In this document: positions 33,569 through 41,300 of the stretch, one piece after another
Position numbering within the stretch: position 1 is the first letter of the stretch
Layout of the letters: every line of letters starts with the position of its first letter
From: a virus
DNA: 64,000 bases
Virus record (IMG/VR): IMGVR_UViG_3300044986_000731
Location: 26,352 to 90,351 of that record
Reading direction: 5' to 3' (one strand)
The notes under the pieces: model-generated
The model's input: only the letters and a program-made list of their open reading frames with translations
Databases searched by the model: none
Told to the model about the DNA's origin: nothing
Position numbers and translations under genes: made by a program

Positions 33569-33994
33569 GTGAATCATCTGGAAGGCACCAAGACCGTCGC
33601 GAAGATCGCAACCGTGGCCGCTGACGGCGGCGCGTTCTCCCACGAGATCGACACGCTGTACAGCGACTACGTCTCGATCGACGTCGTTTACTCGACGTTG
33701 ACCGCGACTGCTGCGGCGTACTCGACGAGCCTGAAACTCCAGCAGAGCGACACGGCAGGGAGCGGCCAGACCGACATCGGCGGCGTGTTCACCGTGACGC
33801 CTGTTGCTGGCGTGACGACCGGCAACCACATCTGCCGGTTCAACGTCGACATGCGTGGCAAGAAGCGATACCTGACGGTCGTCGCCAACCCGGCGAAGCC
33901 CGCCACGGTCGCCAGCGTCGCGCGTCTCGACAAGATCGAGGACATGCCGACGACTGCGGCCAAGGCCGGCGTGAGCAATTACGTCAGCGGCTGA
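33569..33994 (+). CDS. Putative capsid-associated (decoration-like) protein, 141 aa
   Basis: GTG 33569 is chosen because CGGAGA lies 8 bases upstream; the frame is open earlier inside the capsid gene. The protein is beta-rich (IDVVYSTLTATAAAYSTSLK, GGVFTVTPVAGVTTGNH, KRYLTVVANPAKPATVA). Position directly after the capsid gene and a small beta-rich product suggest a decoration or stabilising protein. No family is recognised. Confidence 0.6.
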   Translation: MNHLEGTKTVAKIATVAADGGAFSHEIDTLYSDYVSIDVVYSTLTATAAAYSTSLKLQQSDTAGSGQTDIGGVFTVTPVAGVTTGNHICRFNVDMRGKKRYLTVVANPAKPATVASVARLDKIEDMPTTAAKAGVSNYVSG

Positions 33995-34096
33995 TCGCAG
34001 CACGCGAGACTCTAGGTCGAGCCAAGGACGGCTGGGCCACGGAGGGTCACAGCGGGCAGGGAAGCCCGAGCCGCCACCACGAGGCTCTGGGTACCT

Positions 34097-34888
34097 ATGC
34101 GCATCGTAGTCGGAAACGTCGAGCACGATATCAAGATCGCGGCCGTACTCTCGGCGCCGCGACTTGGTTTCATGGACAACTACTACTGCTCCGTGCAGGC
34201 GTTCACTCAGTTCCAGATTCCTATCACCAAAGGGACTGGCGCGTTCTGGGACCAGACCATGTCGCGGCTCCTCGACGAAGCGTCGAAGCCCGAGCACGGC
34301 AATACGTTCGTGATCACGATGGATTACGACAGCGTGTTCGAGCCGGAGTGCGTCTCTCGCCTCGTTTCGACGGCCCTGATCTCTGGATACGATGCCGTGG
34401 CGCCGCTCCAGACGAAGCGAGACGACCAGAAACTCATGTTCACGCCTGCCGGCATGGCGGGGCACACAGGCGAAGTCACGCTGCCGCTCGACTGGTGGGA
34501 GAAGCCCGCGCAGCCAGCCGACACAGCGCACTTCGGTTTGACGGTGCTGCGTTGCGAGGCGATTCGCCGAATGCCGAAGCCGTGGTTCCTCGGCACGCCA
34601 AACTCTCGCGGAGACTGGGGTGACGTCGGGGAGGGCGAGACTGCCCGCACCGACCCGGACATCCACTACTGGAGGCAGTGGCGGGCGTGCGGCAATACGC
34701 TCGCGATCAGCCCACAAGTCTCGATCGGCCACGCCGAACTCGTGATCACATGGCCGGATCAGCGTCTGAAGGCCATCCACCAGTACCCGACGCATTTTTG
34801 GCACGCTGGAGGCCGTCGACCGGCCGAGGCGTGGGGTTCCCCAGAGCACGCAGTTGCGTCGTCGAACAGACAGCAGGGAGGTAACTGA
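34097..34888 (+). CDS. Putative glycosyltransferase inside the head gene cluster
   Basis: 263 residues from ATG 34097. The GT-A-like pattern includes KIAAVLSAPRLGFMDNYYC, and VITMDYDSVFEP with Asp76-Tyr77-Asp78 as a DxD motif, then VAPLQTKRDD. Later TAHFGLTVLRCEAIRRMPKP and PDIHYWRQWRACG resemble the acceptor half of GT2-like enzymes. A 102-base gap with a GGGCAGGGAAGCCC hairpin precedes it. Placement between capsid and connector genes suggests it acts on head proteins, but insertion as a cargo gene is equally possible. Confidence 0.65.
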   Translation: MRIVVGNVEHDIKIAAVLSAPRLGFMDNYYCSVQAFTQFQIPITKGTGAFWDQTMSRLLDEASKPEHGNTFVITMDYDSVFEPECVSRLVSTALISGYDAVAPLQTKRDDQKLMFTPAGMAGHTGEVTLPLDWWEKPAQPADTAHFGLTVLRCEAIRRMPKPWFLGTPNSRGDWGDVGEGETARTDPDIHYWRQWRACGNTLAISPQVSIGHAELVITWPDQRLKAIHQYPTHFWHAGGRRPAEAWGSPEHAVASSNRQQGGN

Positions 34889-35130
34889 TGGAAGTGCGAA
34901 TGCTCCGAGACTGGTCGTATCACAAGCAGGGCGAGATCGTTGAGGTGTGGGAGCCGACGGCTCGAAACTGGATGCTCAATGGCATCGCGGAAGAGGTCGT
35001 CGTTCGCCCGCCAGCCCCAGAGCCGACCCCCGAGGTGCGTGACGTCGCCCCCGAGCCTGTCGTCGAGTCGGCAGAGGCACCTGAGCCGGACGACGTCGAG
35101 CGGGCTGATCGTCGCCCGAAGCGGCGATGA
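34888..35130 (+). CDS. Small head-associated protein, 80 aa
   Basis: Starts ATG 34888 after GGGAGG, overlapping the upstream stop. The first 45 residues form a small beta domain (MLRDWSYHKQGEIVEVWE, LNGIAEEVVVRP) like those found in small phage head proteins. The rest is a Pro/Glu-rich tail ending RRPKRR. It is coupled by ATGA to the connector gene. Confidence 0.55.
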   Translation: MEVRMLRDWSYHKQGEIVEVWEPTARNWMLNGIAEEVVVRPPAPEPTPEVRDVAPEPVVESAEAPEPDDVERADRRPKRR

Positions 35131-35753
35131 ACTCGTACTTCGTCTCCGGGGCCGGTCCGTTTCGGTACCGGTCGCTGACCGTAGCCACGCCACCGGTGAT
35201 CTACCCGGTGTCTCTGGCTGCGGCAAAGGCCCACCTGCGAGTCGACGAGGACTTCCTCGACGACGACGCCTATATCCAGACCCTGATCGCAGCCGCGACT
35301 GACCACGTTGAGGGCGTGTCTGATCGCACGCTGATCAGGCGTCAGTACCGCATGCGGTTCGATCTCTTCCCGGCATGGGACATCCCGCTGCCAAGGCCAC
35401 CGATCGCGACCGGCCCGATCGAGGTCTCGTACATCCCGTCGGACGGCGTTTACTCGCCTGTCTCGCACACGAACTTTCGCGAGGACCGAGACGCGACGCC
35501 GGCGGTCATCAGACCTCAGTGGAACGGCACATGGCCGACCGCTCGCGGTGCCGAGAACGACGTGACGGTGACCTATTGGGCGGGCTACGGCGAGGACACG
35601 ACTTCGTGCCCGACGCCGGCTAGGCACTGCATCTTGATGATCGCGTCGCACTGGTACTCGACGAGAGAGTCGGTGATCCAAGGCGGCATGAACCCGGTTC
35701 CGATGTCAGTCGAGGTGCTCCTCGGCTCGATCAACTGGGGGCAGTACCGCTGA
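35127..35753 (+). CDS. Head-tail connector protein (HK97 gp6-like)
   Basis: 208 residues from ATG 35127. The gp6-like helical core is clear: PVSLAAAKAHLRVDEDFLDD, then IQTLIAAATDHVEGVSDRTL, and the C-terminal CPTPARHCILMIASHWYSTR helix. This family forms the adaptor ring below the portal. Position and order (gp6, gp7, gp10, tail terminator) match HK97-like phages. Confidence 0.85.
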   Translation: MNSYFVSGAGPFRYRSLTVATPPVIYPVSLAAAKAHLRVDEDFLDDDAYIQTLIAAATDHVEGVSDRTLIRRQYRMRFDLFPAWDIPLPRPPIATGPIEVSYIPSDGVYSPVSHTNFREDRDATPAVIRPQWNGTWPTARGAENDVTVTYWAGYGEDTTSCPTPARHCILMIASHWYSTRESVIQGGMNPVPMSVEVLLGSINWGQYR

Positions 35754-36094
35754 TGGAAAGGCCACTGCGAGCCGGAGACTTGCGAGAGTCGGTGGTAGTC
35801 GAGCAGCCGACGGAGACGACGAACGACTACGGCGAGACCACGGCATCATGGTCAACGAAGGCCCGGCGGCGGGCGGCGATTCGCGGGCTTCGCGTTGACG
35901 AACTGATGATGGCTCAGGGCATGTATACGGTTGCGACGCACGAGGTCGAGTTCCGTTACGTCGACGGCCTGACGAATGACATGCGGCTGATTTGGACGAG
36001 CCGCACACCGTCGCGAACGCTCGACATTGTCTCGATCACGGAAGTGAACAATCGCGAGTACCACAGGCTCGTTGTCAAGGAGCAGGTGGGATGA
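35753..36094 (+). CDS. Head closure / head-tail joining protein
   Basis: 113 residues. LRAGDLRESVVVEQPTETTN, DYGETTASWSTKARRRAAIR and RTPSRTLDIVSITEVNNREY fit the Phage_H_T_join (HK97 gp7, SPP1 gp16-like) family. It closes the connector after DNA packaging. TGATGG overlap with the upstream gene and 4-base overlap with the next support one operon. Confidence 0.85.
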   Translation: MERPLRAGDLRESVVVEQPTETTNDYGETTASWSTKARRRAAIRGLRVDELMMAQGMYTVATHEVEFRYVDGLTNDMRLIWTSRTPSRTLDIVSITEVNNREYHRLVVKEQVG

Positions 36095-36507
36095 CGCAGT
36101 CGTTTGTACTGGAAGGCAGCGAGGCCCTTTTTGAGGCACTGCGTGAGATTCCAGAGAAACTTCCTGTCAGCAGCGAGACCGAGCGGACCGCCGCGATTCT
36201 TGCGGACAGGGTCAAGGAAAGCACTCCGCCCGGCTACAACAAGAAACTCGACCAGTCCGTCCTGTATGTCGCCGAATCTCCAGACGAGTACCTGATCGGC
36301 TACGAACGCGGAGTAGAGACGGCAGGAGGCCCGGACCTCGACAGCGTCACTCGCCCCCGCACCAGAGGCAGGAGCGTTCTGAGTCGCCCACGGCGTGAAT
36401 GGGTCGACACCGACAGGCTCGCGTCCGTGCTGGAGCAGACGTTCGAGGATTACGCCAAGGAAACCGTGAGGAGCCTCGCCGATGGCGTCGCCCGAGGTCT
36501 GGCTTAG
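36091..36507 (+). CDS. HK97 gp10-like head-tail protein
   Basis: 138 residues from ATG 36091, with AAGGAGCAGG upstream. GSEALFEALREIPEKLPVSS at the N-terminus and a Tyr-rich LYVAESPDEYLIGYERGVE strand, followed by a helical C-terminus, match the HK97-gp10_like group of neck or tail proteins. It overlaps the next gene by 26 bases. Confidence 0.75.
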   Translation: MTQSFVLEGSEALFEALREIPEKLPVSSETERTAAILADRVKESTPPGYNKKLDQSVLYVAESPDEYLIGYERGVETAGGPDLDSVTRPRTRGRSVLSRPRREWVDTDRLASVLEQTFEDYAKETVRSLADGVARGLA

Positions 36508-36889
36508 AAGCCGCATCGACGCTGCCACGACGGCCGGCGTCCATCCGCTCCTCGCCCCGCAAAACACGGCATTCCCAGTGGTCGTCTACCGACGCACGGG
36601 AACCCGCCGTGAGCGGGACATGATTGGAAACGTCGGTCGCCCGGTGGCGACGTTTTCCGTGTCGATGGTTGCCGAAACGTACACAGAGGTAAAGGACATA
36701 GCCGACTCTGTTCGTCTTTCGGTCGACAACTTTACGGGCACCCACCCGGGCGTGACAATTGTAAATACATCGCTTGTTTCCGAATCGGACAACATGGAGC
36801 GTCCGAACGAGGGGCAGGCGAAGCCACTGTACAGGGTCGATCAGGTCTACGAGGTGCGGTTTCACGAGAGCGTCCAAGGAGGGGCGTGA
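36482..36889 (+). CDS. Tail terminator-like protein (DUF3168 family)
   Basis: 135 residues from ATG 36482. The features are ASPEVWLRSRIDAATTAGVH, then FPVVVYRRTGTRRERDM, VSMVAETYTEVKDIADSVR, and a final YRVDQVYEVRFHES strand. This is the tail-completion pattern seen between gp10 and the tail tube gene in HK97-like phages. The protein probably caps the tail tube and joins it to the head. Confidence 0.75.
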   Translation: MASPEVWLRSRIDAATTAGVHPLLAPQNTAFPVVVYRRTGTRRERDMIGNVGRPVATFSVSMVAETYTEVKDIADSVRLSVDNFTGTHPGVTIVNTSLVSESDNMERPNEGQAKPLYRVDQVYEVRFHESVQGGA

Positions 36890-36892
36890 CAC

Positions 36893-37264
36893 ATGGCTTA
36901 CGAGTCTTCACAGGGAATCTCGTTCGTTTTTTCGGGGGACGAGTTCGCGCTCACCTCAATCAGCGTCAGCAAGGGCGCTGCCGAAGTCGACACGAGCGAC
37001 CTGAAGTTGGCGTACGGCTCCGAGCGCAAGTATCGCATCTCGCCGCTTCGCGACGGCGCGGAACTTCAGGTCGAGTTCTTCGGCATGAAACTCCCGCAGC
37101 AGACGGCGACCGGTGCGATTACGTGGTCGGTCGACGGCAGCGGAAGCAATGCGGCCTTCACGACCGGACTCCCGACGGTGGCTCTGTGCACGTCGGCGTC
37201 CGTGCAGGCTGCGGCCGGCGAACTCATCAGGGGTTCGGCGACCTTCCGTCTGACGGCCGGCTAG
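36893..37264 (+). CDS. Tail tube-like protein 1
   Basis: 123 residues. Beta-rich: QGISFVFSGDEFALTSISVS, then VDTSDLKLAYGSERKYRISP, and the C-terminal AAAGELIRGSATFRLTAG. It is in the normal tail-tube position and shares its C-terminal pattern with the next gene, so the two are paralogues. Either may be the main tube protein. Confidence 0.6.
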   Translation: MAYESSQGISFVFSGDEFALTSISVSKGAAEVDTSDLKLAYGSERKYRISPLRDGAELQVEFFGMKLPQQTATGAITWSVDGSGSNAAFTTGLPTVALCTSASVQAAAGELIRGSATFRLTAG

Positions 37265-37267
37265 TCC

Positions 37268-37720
37268 ATGTCGAGGATCACGTCTCAGGGCACGATAGTG
37301 GTCTGGGCGGGGGTCACGCTGGAAGCGACATCGGTCACGTACTCTGCGAGTGCAGGAGACGAGATCGAGATTACGTCGCTTGCGTCCAGTGTGATCACTG
37401 ATCCGAACAACTCGTATCGGAAGTACGTGCGTCGTGAGTACGATACGTGCTTCGCCGGCGAGGCTGCGGAAGTAACAGTAGAGTTCTTCGCGAAATCGGG
37501 CGCTAATTTGACTGCTCTTGTCGGACACAAGAGGCCTCTGTCTGTTACAATGCCCGGAGGAGAGTTCGGAGAGACAGTTACGACCATTTCAAACGGCGGA
37601 CTGGCCGACGTCAATCGAGCACATTCGTTCGGAATGGACGCGATCCTTTCGAGCCTGCAACTCACAGCGACCACCGGGGAATACGTCAGGGGGACGGCAA
37701 CATTCAGGATGACGGGGTAG
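37268..37720 (+). CDS. Tail tube-like protein 2 (paralogue of tube-like protein 1)
   Basis: 150 residues. ISSQG-type N-terminus (RITSQGTIVVWAGVTLEATS), EIEITSLASSVITDP, and the ending ATTGEYVRGTATFRMTG, which closely resembles the end of the previous protein. The order and size fit a tail tube or tube-capping protein. Its ribosome site is weak. Confidence 0.6.
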   Translation: MSRITSQGTIVVWAGVTLEATSVTYSASAGDEIEITSLASSVITDPNNSYRKYVRREYDTCFAGEAAEVTVEFFAKSGANLTALVGHKRPLSVTMPGGEFGETVTTISNGGLADVNRAHSFGMDAILSSLQLTATTGEYVRGTATFRMTG

Positions 37721-37733
37721 CAAGGCTGATAAC

Positions 37734-38078
37734 GTGGCACTAAGCAAGGCAGCCATTCTGGCTGCGGACGACAAGAAGTCGATCGAGATTGACGTCCCCG
37801 AGTGGGGAGGGTCGGTCCGGCTTCGCGTAATGACAGGCTCCGAGCGAGACCGTTTCGAGGCTGACTTCGTCGACGGCAAGAAAAGCGTCGAGATGGTCCG
37901 CGCGAAACTCGTCGCGAAGTGCCTCGTCGATGAGCACGGCGAGCGTCTTTTCACCGAGTCGGAGATTCCGAGCCTCAGTGACAAGTCTGCGTCGGTTCTC
38001 GACCGGCTCTTCACCGAGTGCATGCGGCTGAACCGCTTCTCGAAGGGCGACGTCGAGGAACTCGCGGGAAACTCCTAG
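37734..38078 (+). CDS. Tail assembly chaperone (gpG-like)
   Basis: 114 residues from GTG 37734. It has a beta N-terminal domain (KSIEIDVPEWGGSVRLRVMT) and helices (SEIPSLSDKSASVLDRLFTE), ending EELAGNS. Position between tail tube and tape measure genes is typical. A slippery heptamer three codons before the stop allows a longer product in the -1 frame. Confidence 0.75.
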   Translation: MALSKAAILAADDKKSIEIDVPEWGGSVRLRVMTGSERDRFEADFVDGKKSVEMVRAKLVAKCLVDEHGERLFTESEIPSLSDKSASVLDRLFTECMRLNRFSKGDVEELAGNS

Positions 38079-38371
38079 ACCGCCCCAGACGCCTGTTCGA
38101 GTTCCGGCTCGCGCTTGCGCTCGGGCGGTCCCATGCTGAACTTCTGGAGTCGGTCGACGCGGCCGAACTCGCAGAATGGGAGGCATATTGGACAATAGAA
38201 CCGTGGGGAGACGAGTGGCGTCAGGCTGCCCGTCTCGCCACGGCTCTATGCACGGCATGGGGCGCGAAAGGTCTCAAGGAGGAGGCCCTCATGCCGAGTC
38301 ACCGCAGGCGACGTCAGTCTGCCGCTGAGATGTTCGCGGAACTCTCCCGTCTCGGAGGAGAGAAGAAGTGA
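37734..38371 (+). CDS. Tail assembly chaperone frameshift product (gpGT-like)
   Basis: Predicted 212-residue fusion made by a -1 shift at 38066-38072. The upstream part is the gpG-like protein to Asn113. After the shift, reading continues from 38072 with LLDRPRRLFEFRLALALGRS, then AELAEWEAYWTIEPWGDEW, a typical T-domain sequence. That downstream part has no credible own start. In lambda-like and HK97-like phages gpG and gpGT are made in a fixed ratio and coat the tape measure during tail assembly. The end overlaps the tape measure GTG start. Confidence 0.8.
38066..38072 (+). promoter_or_regulatory. Programmed -1 ribosomal frameshift site
   Basis: The heptamer GGGAAAC is in phase as G GGA AAC, an X-XXY-YYZ type slippery sequence. 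The zero-frame stop TAG follows two codons later (38076-38078). The -1 frame is open from here to 38371 and encodes a recognisable T-domain. This fits the conserved tail-chaperone frameshift of siphoviruses. Confidence 0.8.
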
Positions 38372-41300
38372 CAATCGGCAGCATCTCAATCGCGTTCAAG
38401 TCGGACCTGAGCGACCTAGAGTCTGGCATCGAGAAGGCGATTGACCTCGTCGGCGAACTCAAAGACGCTGTCAAGGAGTTGCAGGACAGCGTCGGAGAGA
38501 TATCGAAGACGGCAGTCTCGGTGATCGTCGACAAGTCGTCGATCGAGCAGGCCTCGAAGGCCGTCGACGCCCTCCGCAAGAAGGCGAGCGACGCGAGCGG
38601 CGAGGTCTCAGTCACGGCAGAGGCCTCGTCTGTCGCGTCCGCCGCCACCGCCACCGAGGAACTTGGCGAGGCCGTCGCTGCAACAGGCGAGCAGGCGACT
38701 CGTTCGAGGTCGGCCCTCGCGTCGCTCGTCATCACGTCTGCACAGGTGGCAATCGCCGCACAGCAGGCTGTTGCGAGGTACGCGGACTTTAGGACAGAGT
38801 TTCTTGCGTTCGTGAGGACAGCCACCGGCGCCGAAACAGCCGCACAGGCAGTTGGAGTCGCAATTCGTGGCCTGCGAGGAGACGTCGACTCGTTGAGGGC
38901 GATTTTTGGAGCACTCGGCGCTGGGCTAGAGGGCGCAGTCAGCGGATTTCTGAGCGTCGAAAACGTCAACGGCCTGCTTCAGGCATCTCTCGGCGGAGTC
39001 TTGAGGCTGTTCGGGTTTACGGACGACGCCGTGAGAGCATCGATCGGAGTCTTGTCCGACTTTGTTACTCGGCAGGTCGCTCTTGCGGCAAGCAATAGGC
39101 TCGTGCAAAGGTCGCTGTCGTTGGTCGGGCAGGCTTACGACACTGCGGCAGACTCCCTTGCAAGGTTTCTGACCGAAACAGCGAGTGGACGCGCGGCTGC
39201 TTCTGCGATCGAGCGAGGCTTGCTGGTTGTCGTTAGGGCCGCATCGGAGTTCGATGCGCGTTTTGGCGAGGCCGTCTCTTCAATCGGAAGATTCCTCACA
39301 AGCAGCAGGCTCATTGGGAGCGTTTCTGCGACTGTTGGTTCTGCGTTCGACGCAGCGTCCAGCGCAGTTGGTGACTTCATCTCTCGCGCCATCTCATCAG
39401 CGTCATCCGTTGATGGGCTGCGGGAGAGGCTTAGTGCAATGCTTTCCGAGGCACTGAAACTGATCCCGTCGATGTCTGGAGTAACCGATGCAGTAGGGGG
39501 GTTCGTGGCATCGGCAGCGAGGGCTGTGCCGACGATAGCAAACATCGCCACGTCGCTCGCCAGCGTGCTCGACGTGTTCACGCTCGTTTCCGCAGCGAGC
39601 CGACGCGAGACCTCGATATTCGACTTCACAGCCGCAGTTGCGTCCACCGCAGCGATGTCGGCTGGCCTCGGCGCAGTTACCGGGGCGGCGACGTCTCTGG
39701 CAACAGGCGGGTCCGTGCTCGCTGGCGCGTGGGGAGGCGCAACGGCTGCCCTTTCCGGATTCGCGGCCATCCTCCCAGCAACAATCGCACTGTCGGTCGC
39801 CGCAGCCGTAGCAACAGGCCGCATGGCGGGCGAGTTGCAGCACGTCGGTCAGTCGGCACAGCAACTCGGAGACTTGTCGGACAGGTTCGAGCAGCCAGTG
39901 CAGGAGATCGAGAAACTTCGCATCGCGGCACAGAACACCAACGTCGACTTCGGATCAGTTGTGAAGTCGACGCAGGTCTTCCAGAGCAACCTCTCGAAGG
40001 TCAAGGTCGGTCAACTCGGCAGCCGGCAAGCCCGCGAGGCAAAAGCAGCATTCGACACGCTCGGCGTCTCTGTCGAGGACATGCAGAACAAGAAGCCGCA
40101 AGAGGTGTTCGCGGACGTCGCCAAGGCGATATCTGAAATCGAAGACCCGGCCAAGCGAACGCAACTCGCGATGGACGTGTTCGGCAAGGCCGGTCCGAGG
40201 CTCATGCCCCTGCTCAAGAACCTCGAACAGATCAACGAGGACATCAAGAGGCTCGGCGGAACGATCAGCGACGTGGACTTCAAGCGATTCACGGACGTCA
40301 ATCAGTCGTTCGATCGACTCAAGACAGCGTCCGGGGCGATGGCCGATGACCTGATGATTCCGTTCACTCGCATGCAAGAAGCGATGAACAATGCCAAGGC
40401 TGAGATCATCGGCGGGCTGGCGCCGGTGTTCGGCGAACTGGGGCAAATGATCGCCGACGTCTCGGCGCCGATTGCGGTCTTCATTGAAATTGTCGCACGC
40501 ATCGTTGGCACCGTGCTCCGTGTCGCGGCTGCGGTCGTCAAACTCGTCGCCGTCTTCCAGCCATTCGCGACCATTGCGTCAGTCGCTGAGATTGTTGGCG
40601 ATGAGTTCAACAAGATGTGGACGTACGTTGAGTACGCGGCGGATGTGTTCGAGGAATTCGCAAGCAGTGTCAAAGAGTACCTCGGCGACTCCGTCGAGTC
40701 CGTTCTTGCCGTTGGCGAAGCCATACGTGGCTTACTCAACTGGGTTACCTCTATCGTTGGTCTTGGCAATGTCTTTGGAGAACTCACGGTACCGATCCTC
40801 GCTGTCGCAGCAGCGTTTGCTTGGGCGCAAACATCAGCAGCCACTTACACCGCAGTAATGCAAATTGCCGGCGTGCAGTCTGTAGTCTCCGCAGTGACGT
40901 CCGCAGCGGCATGGGTGGCGTTCGGTGCAACTGTCGCCGCCGTGCTTGTTGTCGGCGCCGTGGTGGCGATTGGCGTGTACATCGCTGGCGTCATCACTGC
41001 GATGGCAACGACAATCGCCTCGTGCGCCGCGATGCACGTTGCGTGGCTGTTTGGCCTCGGCCCAATTGGACTCGCGGTCGCAGCGGTGGAACTGCTCATC
41101 GTGGCGATGGCAGGCATCTGGGCGCTCGGAGGGAGCATCGTCGACTTCTTCAGCGGTTTCGGTGAAGGCAAGAAAAAGATCGACGGCGCTCGGGCGAGCA
41201 CCGAGGAACTCGCCGAGGTCGTGGCCGAGAACGAGAAGCCACGGGAAAGCGGATTTGCCTCGGACATGGAGGCCCTGTCCGAGGCGACCGGCATCACTCG

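Noticed and set aside
33524-34849. Long - strand open frame of 441 codons across the head genes
   Set aside because: It is a shadow of + strand genes (decoration-like protein and glycosyltransferase). GC-rich codon bias keeps antisense frames open; the product is Arg-rich and has no start signal.
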